A stretch of DNA of 64,000 bases from Dyadobacter sp. SG02 (GCF_900109045.1 NZ_FNYL01000017.1:62001-126000), one strand, 5' to 3'; shown: positions 8,570 through 18,701, numbered from the stretch's first letter. Program-made: numbers and translations. The notes: generated from the sequence alone by a model not told the origin.

Positions 8570-9603
8570 AGATCGTCGTCGTCGTTGATAGGCAGACTAG
8601 GATCGAAGCCCCAGAAGTCGTCTGTTCCGCCTGAACCACCTGCGCTACCTGTACCCAGGTAACCGATTTTACCGATGGTGAATGAACCAGCAAATCCTCT
8701 TTGAGTTGGGAAAGGAGCTCTCTCAGTCCAGCTGTTCGCGCCCGGATCGTATTCCCAAACAGCAGAACTACCTTTTCCACCCACAATGTAAGCTTTTCCG
8801 TCGATCACGAATGAAGAACCGTAAGAACGTGCAGGGAAAGCATCCTGATCGAAACCGTCGGCGAAATCGATACGGGTCCAGTTACCTGAGCCGCCGTTAC
8901 CAGCGGGGTCGAAGCTGTAAATGTCCTTGAAGGAAGTTCCGGCATTGCTTTCGCCGAAACCTACATAGGCCTTGTCGCCGATAGTGAATGAAATGGCGCC
9001 GGTTCTTTTACCACCTTTAAATGTAGCCATTTCGGTCCATTTGTCGGTAGTAGGATTGTATTCGTAGAAATCCTGGTAGTAGTTGCTCGCATTGAAACCG
9101 AGACCTACGTATGCTCTGTCATTCACGACGAAAGAAGTTGCAAACTGACGGGGACCACCGCCAAAGTCAGCGATAGAATCCCATTTGTTGGTAGCAGGAT
9201 CGTATTCGTAATAATCTTTTTTGTAGCCGTTGTCAACAGTCCGTACGTCATCGAAACCGCCGCCGACATAAGCTTTGCCTTTCACCACGAATGCCGTAGC
9301 GTTGTTCCGGCCGGTTCCGGGGAAGGGGGTTATTTGAGTCCAGGTCTGTCTTTCGGCATTGTAAGCCCAAAAATCTTTCACCCTGGCAACTGTCTCGTTG
9401 GTATAACCCGTACCAATGTAGCCTACGCTACCAATCACAAAACTCACTGCATTGGTCCGTATAGATCCTCCGAAGCTTGGCAGATCCCTTCTGAACCAGT
9501 TTCCGCGTTTTTCTTCATCATCATCGTTCTTACAGCTTATCTGCACCAACGCTGTTGAAGCGACTAGAAGGGCTAACGAAGTCTTTTTTAAGGTATTAAA
9601 CAT
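8566..9603 (-). CDS. Kelch-repeat beta-propeller lipoprotein
   Basis: A signal peptide ending in a lipobox (ALVQISC, Cys 24) marks a lipoprotein. It is followed by an acidic stretch, DDDEE. From about residue 45 there are six regular repeats of about 50 residues of the type AYVGGG...YDPATNKW, typical of Kelch/galactose-oxidase-like propellers. No catalytic residues are apparent, so a binding role is likely. It forms a two-gene operon with the DUF4907 gene, overlapping it by 4 bp. Confidence 0.82.
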   Translation of the reverse strand: MFNTLKKTSLALLVASTALVQISCKNDDDEEKRGNWFRRDLPSFGGSIRTNAVSFVIGSVGYIGTGYTNETVARVKDFWAYNAERQTWTQITPFPGTGRNNATAFVVKGKAYVGGGFDDVRTVDNGYKKDYYEYDPATNKWDSIADFGGGPRQFATSFVVNDRAYVGLGFNASNYYQDFYEYNPTTDKWTEMATFKGGKRTGAISFTIGDKAYVGFGESNAGTSFKDIYSFDPAGNGGSGNWTRIDFADGFDQDAFPARSYGSSFVIDGKAYIVGGKGSSAVWEYDPGANSWTERAPFPTQRGFAGSFTIGKIGYLGTGSAGGSGGTDDFWGFDPSLPINDDDDL

Positions 9604-9716
9604 GAATTTATTGTTTGACGAATTGTTACAAATGAGTATTGAGAATTATTGAATGTTTCAGCGGATCGCCATGGTATACACGGTATGACAAGAACACTGC
9701 TAACCTAAATTTTTTG

Positions 9717-9724
9717 CAAACATA
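9717..9724 (-). promoter_or_regulatory. Possible -7 box of the Kelch operon
   Basis: TATGTTTG on the minus strand fits TAnnTTTG. The leader would be about 105 nt. No clear -33 TTG was found. Confidence 0.4.
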
Positions 9725-10034
9725 ACATCTTGATACTGCTAAGTAAAATAATCGGAAATTTTTTGTCCAAAACTTTAATCCCTCAGTTACTTTCAACGCG
9801 TATCAGGTTACAATGTTGCGCCGTTATGGCGGTCGACTGATTTGAGGATGCATTCCAACTTCGAAAGGTTTGAAATAGTCCTACTCCTTTTACGTTTCTA
9901 ACCTTGTTTGCCACTAATCGGGTGCTTGCAGCGTAACACTTGAAAAGCCTTTGTTTTAACTCTTACGTATGCATTCCTTTTTTTGTTGCAAACCGGATTT
10001 TACTTTCTTATTTCTCCTAAATCGTTGAATCATG

Positions 10035-10064
10035 TTGTAATTAAGAATGCAACTGATATTTTTG
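10035..10064 (+). promoter_or_regulatory. Promoter of the DUF4270 gene
   Basis: TTG (10035-10037), a 19-nt spacer and TATTTTTG (10057-10064), 24 bp before the ATG. A full match to the Bacteroidota consensus. Confidence 0.78.
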
Positions 10065-10088
10065 CACTTTTTACTGTACTTGCTCTAA

Positions 10089-11489
10089 ATGAAATTTCAG
10101 TCTAATTCCTTCGGGAAGTCGTCCATAGTCTCTAAGCTTCTGATCATAATTGGATTTGCGTTTTCGCTCGCGGCGTGTGAGTGGGGGGATCAGATCGAAT
10201 CCCTTAATCAGCCCGATCTCGACGATTTTGCGGTGCTAAGTGCCGATACGGTGACCATTCAGCTATCCACGATCGGGACCGACTCGCTAATGACGGGAGC
10301 GGCTAGCCGGATGTTGCTGGGAACTTATAAAGATCCCTACTTCGGCAGGGTGAAAACAATGAGCTTCTTTCAGGCTACAAAGGATGAGGGCGCGAATATC
10401 GCGCAGGAAGCATTGTACGATTCGCTTATCCTGGCGCTGAAATTTGATAATGCGTACAGCTACGGCGATAGTACCAAACCGATGAATCTCACCGTTCACA
10501 GGCTGCTGAGCAACATTCTTGATAAAAGCGCTTATTGGAACCATAACTCCACGCCCTACGATCCCACCCCGATCGGAAAAACTACAATTATTGCAAGACC
10601 CAGAACAACTTCGTTCTTGAAAATCAAGCTCTCCGACGTGCTTGGGAAACAGGTTTTTCAAAAGGCTCAAAACAACCAGCTAACAGGAGAAGACTGGCTC
10701 GACCTCGTTAAAGGATTGGTAGTTGTGCCTGCGGCGACTGACAATGGACCGATTGTCGGCTTCAAATGGGGAGGGAATTTTGAGGACACAACATCCGTAC
10801 AACTTCACTATCACATTCCTTCGGTAAGCGAGTACAAAAAGGATTCTACGATATTCAAAATAAAAGCGTCATATAATCAAACCGTTGCTGATCCTACCGG
10901 AACACAGCTTGCGAAGTTGCCGGAAAACAAGCGAATTTCACTGTCGTCTACGCAAACAGCGAACCAGGCATTTATGCAGGCAGGTACGGGGATTATGATC
11001 CGCGTGGACCTGCCTTACCTGAATAATTTCAAATACACAAAATACACGGCCATCAATAAGGCCTTCCTGAAAATAAAGCCATTGAGAGCCTCGGTTACCA
11101 ATCCTCTCCGGGTTCCGCCGGTATTGTACCTTTATCGGGTCGACAAGAATAATCAATTGTATACGGACGGAAACGGTGCTCCATTGCCCGTGTCGATCTT
11201 GGGCGGTCAGGGAGGTGCATCTGCTGCCTTCTTTACCGATCTGGTCAAAAACGAACAATATTACCGCTTCGATATCAGCTCTTTCGCTACGGAGCTGATG
11301 GTTTCGGAAACGAACGATGTCGGCGGGATCATCATTCGGAGCAGTCCTTACGGTTCGGCCACTGGCGCTTACCGCGACCAATACACCGAATTCTCCATGA
11401 GCGTCGACAGGCTGGTGGTAGGCGATCAGAAGAATTCCGACAAGGGTGTTGAACTTGAATTATATTATACGAGGGTTAAGCCCAAATAA
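10089..11489 (+). CDS. DUF4270 family lipoprotein
   Basis: The N-terminus has a hydrophobic signal ending in FSLAAC, a lipobox. The protein begins its mature part with EWGDQIESLNQPDLDDF and then TDSLMTGAASRMLLGTYKDPYFG, which is the DUF4270 hallmark. The domain covers nearly the whole 466 residues and is expected to be beta-rich and on the outer surface. The function is unknown. It is monocistronic with its own promoter, and ends at a hairpin shared with the bestrophin gene. Confidence 0.8.
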   Translation: MKFQSNSFGKSSIVSKLLIIIGFAFSLAACEWGDQIESLNQPDLDDFAVLSADTVTIQLSTIGTDSLMTGAASRMLLGTYKDPYFGRVKTMSFFQATKDEGANIAQEALYDSLILALKFDNAYSYGDSTKPMNLTVHRLLSNILDKSAYWNHNSTPYDPTPIGKTTIIARPRTTSFLKIKLSDVLGKQVFQKAQNNQLTGEDWLDLVKGLVVVPAATDNGPIVGFKWGGNFEDTTSVQLHYHIPSVSEYKKDSTIFKIKASYNQTVADPTGTQLAKLPENKRISLSSTQTANQAFMQAGTGIMIRVDLPYLNNFKYTKYTAINKAFLKIKPLRASVTNPLRVPPVLYLYRVDKNNQLYTDGNGAPLPVSILGGQGGASAAFFTDLVKNEQYYRFDISSFATELMVSETNDVGGIIIRSSPYGSATGAYRDQYTEFSMSVDRLVVGDQKNSDKGVELELYYTRVKPK

Positions 11490-11510
11490 TAGCAGGAGCA
11501 TTCATAAAAT

Positions 11511-11544
11511 AAGGGGTAGGCCGCAACGCTTACCCCTTATTATT
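11511..11544. terminator. Terminator between convergent genes
   Basis: Stem AAGGGGTA (11511-11518) with TACCCCTT (11531-11538), followed by ATTATTTT on the plus strand. It ends the DUF4270 transcript and probably the bestrophin transcript as well. Confidence 0.75.
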
Positions 11545-12453
11545 TTACATAACTACCCCGTTCTTCGGCAATATTTTCTCCGGGATCTTCTCCGCACCGA
11601 TCAGTTCGAGCAAATTGATCTCTATACTGCGCGACATGGAAGTCATCGGAATGTCATTTGGCCCGTTTTCGAACGGGTTTTGCATGATGTAGGCAATCCA
11701 TTCTACATAAAAGAACAGGAACGAAATCGTGAATGTGATGGGGATGGCAATGCGGCCGATGCTCTCGACCAGGCCCATGGGAAGTACCAGCGTGAAAATG
11801 AATATCACCAGGTGCACGAAAAAGGCATATTGCGTGGGGAAAACGGTATTCTTGATCCGCTCGCATTTGCCCATCGCATCGCACAACCTTTGTAATGTGT
11901 TGTCGATATTCTGGTATAGCAATGTCTTGATTTGCCCGGAATCGTGCAATGCGGCCATTTTGAACTGGATCAGGTTCAGGATGGCATTGGGGATATTGTC
12001 CTGGGCGCCTACGTATTCGCGCTCGTCGGTGGTCAGGTGCAGATCCGCGTACACGAGTACCTGCGTGCGACGGAGCGAGTTGGCCAGGGCATAACACCAG
12101 GCGATCTGCAAATGGGCGATGTTGGAAACGAGCTCGTCTTTTTCAGCATCGGGGCCCTCGATAAATGCCTTCGCTTGTCGCACCAGCGTGCGGCTGTCGT
12201 TGACGATCTCTCCCCACGATTTACGGGCTTCCCACCAGCGGTCGTACGCCGAGTTGGTCCTGAAACCGAGCAGTAACGAGAGCGCGGTACCGAGAATGGT
12301 GGTGATGGAAATAGGAAAAGAGAGAAAGTGCCAGTTCTGATAACTGAAAAGATAAAATACCAGCGTTGCGTAAGCAGTTACCGCAACCACGCCCACCCAA
12401 ATGCCTTTGAGCAGGCGCCAGATCGAGAAGACCTCTTTGACGTACATATACAA
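11545..12453 (-). CDS. Bestrophin family (UPF0187) channel protein
   Basis: A 302-residue inner-membrane protein with four hydrophobic stretches. Family marks are the segment SLLLGFRTNSAYDRWWEARK with RWWEAR, and a C-terminal PFENGPNDIPMTSMSRSIE that matches the conserved bestrophin C-terminal region. Bacterial homologues form pentameric ion channels. It lies alone between two terminators, downstream of the RND operon but separated from it by a hairpin. Confidence 0.88.
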   Translation of the reverse strand: MYMYVKEVFSIWRLLKGIWVGVVAVTAYATLVFYLFSYQNWHFLSFPISITTILGTALSLLLGFRTNSAYDRWWEARKSWGEIVNDSRTLVRQAKAFIEGPDAEKDELVSNIAHLQIAWCYALANSLRRTQVLVYADLHLTTDEREYVGAQDNIPNAILNLIQFKMAALHDSGQIKTLLYQNIDNTLQRLCDAMGKCERIKNTVFPTQYAFFVHLVIFIFTLVLPMGLVESIGRIAIPITFTISFLFFYVEWIAYIMQNPFENGPNDIPMTSMSRSIEINLLELIGAEKIPEKILPKNGVVM

Positions 12454-12478
12454 TCATAATAAGTTCTCCCCAAAATAT

Positions 12479-12516
12479 AAAAAGCGGGCCATAGTAGCAC
12501 CCATGACCCGCTTTTT
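12479..12516 (-). terminator. Terminator of the RND efflux operon
   Basis: Stem AAAAAGCGGG (12479-12488) with CCCGCTTTTT (12507-12516). On the minus strand the T run is part of the stem end. It lies 21 bp past the pump stop codon. Confidence 0.82.
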
Positions 12517-12536
12517 GAAATAAAAACAATATCCTG

Positions 12537-15500
12537 TTAATGCGCAGGAGCGTCGGCTACATTGCCAGGCCTTGTCGGTTGCTGGCCTTTTTTGCCTGTC
12601 GCCAGCTTCTCGATGGCCACGAACAATACCGGCACCACGAAAATCGCCAGCGAGGTAGCGGCGAGCATACCGCCAAATACCGTCCAGCCGATGGTTTTCC
12701 GTGATTCGGCCGCGGCGCCGCTTGCAAATGCGAGCGGTAGTACCCCAAGGATAAATGCCAGCGACGTCATAATGATAGGCCGCAAACGCAACTGAACCGC
12801 TTCGAGCGTCGCTTTTACGAGCTCCATACCATTGTCGACCCGCTCTTTGGCGAATTCGACGATCAGGATGGCATTCTTGGCGGCGAGACCGATCAGGGTA
12901 ATCAAACCGATCTGCGCGTAAATGTTGTTGGACAAATTCGGCAGGAAAGTCAGCGTCAGGATCGAGCCGAACGCACCGATCGGTACGGCGAAAAGTACGG
13001 AGAACGGGATCGACCAGCTTTCGTAAAGCGCCGCCAGGAACAGGAATACGAATACGATGGAAATCGCAAAGATGGTCGTGGTACTGTCACCCGCTTTAAT
13101 CTCTTCACTACTCATACCTGAAAACTCGTAGGCATAACCCGCAGGCAGTTTGGCAGCCTCTTCGCGCAATGCCGTGATCGCCTGACCGCTACTGAAACCG
13201 GGTTTCGGCGTACCGTTGATCTCCACCGAACGGTAAATGTTGTAGTGGGAAATCAATGCAGGGTTTTCTACGACTTTCGAAGTAACCAATGCACTGAGCG
13301 GTATCATATTACCTGCCCTGTTACGAACGTAGAATTTCTGGATCTTGTCGAGCGACGAGCGGAAACTGCTGTCGGCCTGCACCATTACACGGAAGTTACG
13401 GCCGTAAAGGTTGAAATCGTTGACGTAAGTACTACCGAGCAATGTCGACAGCGAGTTGAACACATCATTGACCTGTACGCCCAGTTTCTTGGTTTTATCA
13501 CGGTCCACGTCGATCTGATAGCTCGGGGTCCGTGCATTGAAGAAGGTATAGGCGATCGCAATCTCAGGGCGTTTATTAACCCTTCCCAGGAATTCACGGG
13601 CGACGCCTTCAAACTGCTGAATATTATCCGTACTGGTCGACTGCTGTAACTGGAATGTAAAACCGGACGTCGCACCGAGGCCCGGGATCGCAGGAGGGGC
13701 GATCGCGAGTACGCGGGCTTCCTTAATATCCGCCGTACGTTTCTGGATTTCCTTGATCACCGCCTGTACGTGGTGCTCGGCACCTTTCCGGTCGGCCCAC
13801 GGGTGCAAGCTCACGAACATCGTTCCCACGTTGGACTTGTTGGAGAAGCTGATCACGTTCAATCCGGCCAGACCACCCACTACTTTCACCTCCGGAATCG
13901 ACGATACGCGGCCCATAATGTCTTTAATCATCGCCACGTTGCGTGTGGTTGAAGTCGCTTCCTGCATTTCGTAGGTTACGAAAAGACGGCCTTCATCTTC
14001 CACCGGAATAAAGCCCGAAGGTTTGTTTTTAAACAGAAAGAACAATCCTACAAACAAGCAGACCATCATCACAAGCACTAATGGCGTGGCCTTGATCCAT
14101 TTGGAAACGCCTCTGGTGTACGAGCGCGAAACTTTATCGAACCAGCGGTTGAAACTATCGAAGAACTTTTCGAGCAGGTTCTTTTTCTCGTCCGCACCTT
14201 TGGAAGGGCGCAGCATGATGGAGCAAAGCGCCGGTGTGAGCGAAAGCGCCACAAATGCCGAAAGCAATACAGAAACCGCGATCGTGATCGCAAATTGTTG
14301 GTAGAGTCGGCCAACGATACCCGGTACAAAACCTACCGGCACGAACACCGCCGCGAGTATCAATGCAATGGCGATTACCGGGCCCGAAATGTCTTTCATA
14401 GCCTGCTCGGTAGCGGCGCGGGGCGACATTTTCTTTTCATCGATATAATGCTGTACCGCTTCCACCACCACAATCGCGTCATCCACCACAATACCGATCG
14501 CAAGTACGAATGCAAAGAGCGTCAGCGTGTTGATCGTAAATCCGAAAGGAATAAAGAATATAAATGTACCGATCAGCGAAACCGGGATCGCCAGGATCGG
14601 GATCAGGGTTGCACGCCAGTTTTGAAGGAACAAAAATACCACGAGTACCACGAGGATCATCGCTTCGCCGAATGTGTGCAGTACTTCCTCGATGGACACT
14701 TTCACTACGGATGCGGTCTCAACCGGGATCACGTAATCGATGTCTTTCGGAAAGGTCTTTTTCATTTCTGTCAAAGCCTTCATGACACCTTCGTAGGTAT
14801 CAAGCGCGTTCGCGTCGGGTGCCTGGTAAATCAACACAAATGCGGCAGGTTTTCCCGCTACGAATGCATTTACACCGTAATCGAATTTACCGAGCTCCAC
14901 GCGCGCAACGTCGCGCAGGTAAACAACACTTCCTTCCTCAGGTGAGGAGCGGACGATGATATCTTCAAACTGCGCTTTGGTATTCAAGCGGCTGTTGGTG
15001 AGTACGCTGTATTCAAATGCCTGTGCGCCCGGCTGCGGCGTACCACCTACGGTACCGGCCGCGATCTGCAAGTTTTGCTCCGCCAATGCCGCGGAAATGT
15101 CCGACGGCGTCATGCGCAGGTTGGCCAGCTTCTCGGGGTTCAGCCAGATACGCATCCCGAAGTCGTCCGCACGAGACACGATATCACCCACCCCTTTCAC
15201 ACGTTGGAGTGCGTCTTTGAGGTAAATATTGGCGAAGTTACCAATGAACTGCGAATCGTGCGTGCCATTGGGCGAGTACAATGCGAGCGCGATCATGATA
15301 CTCGGCTGGCGTTTCCGTACCGTCAGACCGAGGCGCTTTACCGCATCGGGCAGGGTAGGCTCGGCCACACTCACACGGTTCTGCACGTCGAGGGCCGCGA
15401 TGTTGACGTCGGTACCCACGTCGAATGTGACGTTGATGCTGCTTTGGCCGCTGCTGGTACTGTTGCTCGACATGTACGTCATGCCGGGCACACCGTTGAT

Positions 15501-15707
15501 CTGCGTTTCAATAGGGGTTGTGGTCGTTTGCTCGACCGTCTGGGCGTCGGCACCCGTGAAGTTCCCGCTAACGGTTACGGTAGGAGGGGTAACATCAGGA
15601 TATTGGGCCACCGGCAGGGTGGTGAGGGCAATGAGCCCCACCAGGACCAGGACCACCGAGGCTACTATCGCGGTGACCGGCCTTTTTATAAAAACATCTG
15701 CAATCAT
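12537..15707 (-). CDS. RND efflux pump permease, HAE1 (AcrB/MexB-like)
   Basis: A 1056-residue inner-membrane proton-driven exporter. It starts MIADVFIKRPVTAIVASVVLVLVG, as usual for the family. Other marks are GLAAKNAILIVEFA in the C-terminal half, the TM4 segment AIGIVVDDAIVVVEAVQ with the proton-relay Asp pair, and two large periplasmic loops. It pumps drugs or other amphiphiles from the periplasm to the outer-membrane channel. It is the last gene of the operon channel-adaptor-pump, 39 bp after the adaptor. Confidence 0.95.
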   Translation of the reverse strand: MIADVFIKRPVTAIVASVVLVLVGLIALTTLPVAQYPDVTPPTVTVSGNFTGADAQTVEQTTTTPIETQINGVPGMTYMSSNSTSSGQSSINVTFDVGTDVNIAALDVQNRVSVAEPTLPDAVKRLGLTVRKRQPSIMIALALYSPNGTHDSQFIGNFANIYLKDALQRVKGVGDIVSRADDFGMRIWLNPEKLANLRMTPSDISAALAEQNLQIAAGTVGGTPQPGAQAFEYSVLTNSRLNTKAQFEDIIVRSSPEEGSVVYLRDVARVELGKFDYGVNAFVAGKPAAFVLIYQAPDANALDTYEGVMKALTEMKKTFPKDIDYVIPVETASVVKVSIEEVLHTFGEAMILVVLVVFLFLQNWRATLIPILAIPVSLIGTFIFFIPFGFTINTLTLFAFVLAIGIVVDDAIVVVEAVQHYIDEKKMSPRAATEQAMKDISGPVIAIALILAAVFVPVGFVPGIVGRLYQQFAITIAVSVLLSAFVALSLTPALCSIMLRPSKGADEKKNLLEKFFDSFNRWFDKVSRSYTRGVSKWIKATPLVLVMMVCLFVGLFFLFKNKPSGFIPVEDEGRLFVTYEMQEATSTTRNVAMIKDIMGRVSSIPEVKVVGGLAGLNVISFSNKSNVGTMFVSLHPWADRKGAEHHVQAVIKEIQKRTADIKEARVLAIAPPAIPGLGATSGFTFQLQQSTSTDNIQQFEGVAREFLGRVNKRPEIAIAYTFFNARTPSYQIDVDRDKTKKLGVQVNDVFNSLSTLLGSTYVNDFNLYGRNFRVMVQADSSFRSSLDKIQKFYVRNRAGNMIPLSALVTSKVVENPALISHYNIYRSVEINGTPKPGFSSGQAITALREEAAKLPAGYAYEFSGMSSEEIKAGDSTTTIFAISIVFVFLFLAALYESWSIPFSVLFAVPIGAFGSILTLTFLPNLSNNIYAQIGLITLIGLAAKNAILIVEFAKERVDNGMELVKATLEAVQLRLRPIIMTSLAFILGVLPLAFASGAAAESRKTIGWTVFGGMLAATSLAIFVVPVLFVAIEKLATGKKGQQPTRPGNVADAPAH

Positions 15708-15746
15708 TTCGTACTGGTTTATGAAATAGTAAAAGGGACCGGCTGC

Positions 15747-16880
15747 TTATTTTTTGGGAGCGGCACCCTGAGCTGGTGCGCCTTCCTGTACAACTGCGCC
15801 TTCACGAAGGTTCTGCACACCTTCCACGGCGATTTTCTCGCCTTCTTTCAGCCCTTCCCTGATAATGATGTTCGGGCCGATGGCGGTGCCGAGCACGACT
15901 TTGCGCTGGGTAACTTTGCTGCTGTCGCCTGCCACGTACACAAAGTACTCACCCAATTGCTCGGTTACGGCTTTGTAAGGGATCACCACCGATTTCGCAC
16001 CTGCATTGTTCAGTACCTGCACAGTGCCGCTCATGCCTGCGCGAAGCTGGTTGTCCTTGTTGGGGAATACCAGACGTGCCTTGATGCTACCGGTCTGCGG
16101 GTCCACGGCGCGGTCGAGCAATGCGATTTTGCCGTGTGCGGGGTAAACATCCGTTCCGAATTTGATCGAGAATGTCGAATCGCTGGCCTTTTGGGATTTC
16201 ATTAATGTGGTGAAACGGTAAATCTCTTTCTGATCCACATTGAAATCGACCGCGAGCTGGTTATCTGTCGAAACCGTGTTCAGAATGGTCTGACCTGCTG
16301 AAACCGGTGCGCCTACTTTCACTTGCGAAATACCGATGATACCGTCGAAAGGTGCGGTCACTTTCGTGTAGCGCACACTCGTCTGACTCGCTTTAATGCT
16401 GGCCTTGGCGGCATCTACCTGTCTTTTCGCAACTTCCAGGGCAGCGTCGGCATTATCGACGAGCTGTTTGGCTACGGCGTCGTTCTTTTCGAGTTCGTGG
16501 TAGCGGTCGGCGTCCTTTTGCGCACGAGCGAGGTTCGCTTCCTGCACATTCAGACTGGCAACGGCCTGGTCGTAGTTGGCGTCGTACAGCTGCGCGTCGA
16601 TCGTGTAGAGCAGCTGCCCTTTGCGCACGCGGGCACCATCCGTGAAGTGAATGCCGGTTACGAAGCCTGTAACCTGCGGCCGAAGCTCGATTTCGTTCAA
16701 CGGCACCACGGTTCCCGGGTATTCGTCGTAGTAAGTAGCCTCTGAGGTAGCCACCTCTGTAAGCGTAACATTAACCGCCGGAGGTGCGGTAGGTGCCTGT
16801 TGCTGGTCTTTTTTGCCGCATGAGAAGATCGTCAATGCAAGCAGGGCAGCGGGATAATATTTTGTTGTATTTAAAAACAT
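15747..16880 (-). CDS. RND efflux periplasmic adaptor (membrane fusion protein)
   Basis: A 377-residue lipoprotein; the signal ends in LTIFSC before GKKDQQ. It shows the adaptor order: half lipoyl motif (GFVTGIHFTDGARVRKGQLLYTID), alpha-helical hairpin (about 95-165), second lipoyl half (APFDGIIG), then beta-barrel and membrane-proximal domain. It connects the AcrB-like pump to the TolC-like channel encoded on either side. Confidence 0.94.
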   Translation of the reverse strand: MFLNTTKYYPAALLALTIFSCGKKDQQQAPTAPPAVNVTLTEVATSEATYYDEYPGTVVPLNEIELRPQVTGFVTGIHFTDGARVRKGQLLYTIDAQLYDANYDQAVASLNVQEANLARAQKDADRYHELEKNDAVAKQLVDNADAALEVAKRQVDAAKASIKASQTSVRYTKVTAPFDGIIGISQVKVGAPVSAGQTILNTVSTDNQLAVDFNVDQKEIYRFTTLMKSQKASDSTFSIKFGTDVYPAHGKIALLDRAVDPQTGSIKARLVFPNKDNQLRAGMSGTVQVLNNAGAKSVVIPYKAVTEQLGEYFVYVAGDSSKVTQRKVVLGTAIGPNIIIREGLKEGEKIAVEGVQNLREGAVVQEGAPAQGAAPKK

Positions 16881-16942
16881 ATCATTAAAATATTTTCTAA
16901 TGGAAGCTGGTGTTAATGGAGGCTGGCTGTGAGCCCGGCCTG

Positions 16943-18307
16943 TTATTGAATATTAATCTGTCCGAGCGCTTTCTGAACGTCGATCTTGCTCGCGAGCACC
17001 AGGTACAATGCATTATAATAATTGATGCGCGCCAGACGGAGGTCGGTCTCGGAAGTAACCACTTCGAGGTACGTTTTGATACCCGATTTGTATTGCAGTT
17101 GCAGCACGTCATATACCTCACGCGCAAGCTCGACATTCTCTTTCTGAGCCAGCAGGTTCGTCAGGTTACCTTTATAGTTTGCCAATGCAGCCGCATATTC
17201 CGAATTCACATTGTTTTGAAGGCCTTTCAGATCCCAGTCGAGGCGTTTGAGCTGCCATTCGGCTTGTTTGGTATTGGCCTTTCTTTTTCCGCCCTGGTAA
17301 ATAGGGAGCGAAAGCGTCAGCACGCCGAACGAGTTGGGATAGTTCTTGTTATAAAGGTCCGAAAACTGGTTGTTCTGGAAGTTTAGGTTATAAGCCCCGT
17401 TTACGGCCAGGTTAGGCAAATAGCTCCATTTGTTGTAGGTCAGATTCGCTTCCGCGAGCTTTCTTTGCGTTGCCAGGATCTGGTACTCGATGCGTCCGTT
17501 CAGATCCACGTTCTGCAAAGTGTCCAAAGCGATTTCCTGCTCCATTTGCAAAGTGTCGTAGCTGATTTGCAACGCTTTCGTAAGCGGATAGCCCATCAGC
17601 GTTTTCAGATATTCGAGTTTCGCCTTCAATACTTCCTCGTTGCTCTTCTTGTTGGCGCGGGTGTTGTTAAGCGAAATGGTCGCCCGTTTGTAGTCGATCT
17701 TGTCGGTAATGCCCGATTTGTACTGATTCTGGGCATCTTTCAGGCTGCGTTCGAGGCGCACGATGTCCTCTTCGGCTACTTTAATCTGTTGGGTGGTGGC
17801 CAGTACGTCGTAGAATGCTTTGGAAACACTCACAGCCAGGTCGGTTTTGTTGTTCACCGTGTTCTGGCTCGCCGCGAAAAGCACGTCACCACGGGTGCGC
17901 TTGGCCAGCAACACGTCGCGGTTGAAGATCTGTTGCGAAAGCGTAAACTGCGCGGCCGAGAGATTGCTCACCCCCAGTTTCACCGGGTTACCGGCGATAA
18001 TGCTCGTCTGAACAATAAAGTTGTGCTGCAAATTGTAATTGAAGCCGATCTGCGGGTACCAGTCGGCCAGTTTGGCGCGGACCTGGTTGGCCGTGATCTG
18101 CTCGTCGATCAGCGATTGCTGGATCGCTGGCTGGTTTTTGATAGCGTACGCAACCACATCCTGTAAAGTTGCCTGCTCCAAGACCGGCGCTTCCCGGCTA
18201 CTTTCCTGGATGCCCTGAGCCAGGGCGGTACTGAGCAAATTCAATAAGAGGAATGCCGAGCTAAGCGCCAAACGCGTCGTTTTTTGTGGCTTAGACCAAT
18301 ACTTCAT
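16943..18307 (-). CDS. TolC-family outer-membrane efflux protein
   Basis: A 454-residue protein with a signal peptide (cleavage after TALAQ). It has the repeated outer-membrane-efflux pattern in two halves: long amphipathic helices such as ATTQQIKVAEEDIVRLERSL and, in the second half, NVELAREVYDVLQLQYKSG. The C-terminus NALYLVLASKIDVQKALG is typical. It is the first gene of the RND operon, 62 bp before the adaptor. Confidence 0.93.
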   Translation of the reverse strand: MKYWSKPQKTTRLALSSAFLLLNLLSTALAQGIQESSREAPVLEQATLQDVVAYAIKNQPAIQQSLIDEQITANQVRAKLADWYPQIGFNYNLQHNFIVQTSIIAGNPVKLGVSNLSAAQFTLSQQIFNRDVLLAKRTRGDVLFAASQNTVNNKTDLAVSVSKAFYDVLATTQQIKVAEEDIVRLERSLKDAQNQYKSGITDKIDYKRATISLNNTRANKKSNEEVLKAKLEYLKTLMGYPLTKALQISYDTLQMEQEIALDTLQNVDLNGRIEYQILATQRKLAEANLTYNKWSYLPNLAVNGAYNLNFQNNQFSDLYNKNYPNSFGVLTLSLPIYQGGKRKANTKQAEWQLKRLDWDLKGLQNNVNSEYAAALANYKGNLTNLLAQKENVELAREVYDVLQLQYKSGIKTYLEVVTSETDLRLARINYYNALYLVLASKIDVQKALGQINIQ

Positions 18308-18701
18308 GTAGGTGTTAATTAGAATTTTGAATAGAGATAAGTGTTTCTGTCTGATGATGAACAGGTTAAAAATTGGAAAAAAGCATGATAGGAGTCAGCT
18401 ATCCGTGGCTAGGAACAGGATTTTGACCCCCGAAAAGAAAGGATTGAGCGGCGTGAGCATGGCCAGTAGGTTTAGAGAACGTTTTTTGTAAACAATCGGT
18501 GACATTAATGGTCTGCGTATAAGCTGCCCCGTTGTCCGATTGTACTTATTAAGGATTAAAATGATGGAATAGTTTCCTATGCTTTTGAAAAAAATTGGCA
18601 AGGCACCATACTTTCTTTAAAATGTGTAATTTTTAAAGAGAATTGTGCTTTACAGGACATTTCAAAGGCGATTTATTATGCGTAAAAATTACGCATAGAG
18701 A
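18308..18701. other. Intergenic region upstream of the efflux operon
   Basis: A 394-bp AT-rich stretch. It must contain the efflux operon promoter, but no clear TAnnTTTG box was found on the minus strand. A perfect inverted repeat lies at its right end and is listed separately. A 68-codon frame (18395-18601, minus) has no recognisable features. Confidence 0.5.
18677..18697 (-). terminator. Hairpin after the symporter gene
   Basis: Perfect 9-bp inverted repeat TATGCGTAA-AAA-TTACGCATA, 4 bp past the symporter stop codon. There is no good T run on the minus strand, so it may be a weak terminator or a 3'-end stabilising stem. Confidence 0.5.

Larger units (their letters stand above)
9604..10088. 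other. Divergent intergenic region
   Basis: A 485-bp stretch between the Kelch operon and the DUF4270 gene. It holds a possible promoter box for each side, listed separately. No RNA gene, repeat or credible small gene was seen in the remainder. Confidence 0.6.

Noticed and set aside
15075..16205. 376-codon plus-strand frame opposite the RND pump and adaptor genes
   Set aside because: It spans two well-supported minus-strand genes and its product has no recognisable fold, start context or signal.
18395..18601. 68-codon minus-strand gene before the efflux operon
   Set aside because: Non-ATG context and no recognisable domain; most likely chance in an AT-rich gap.
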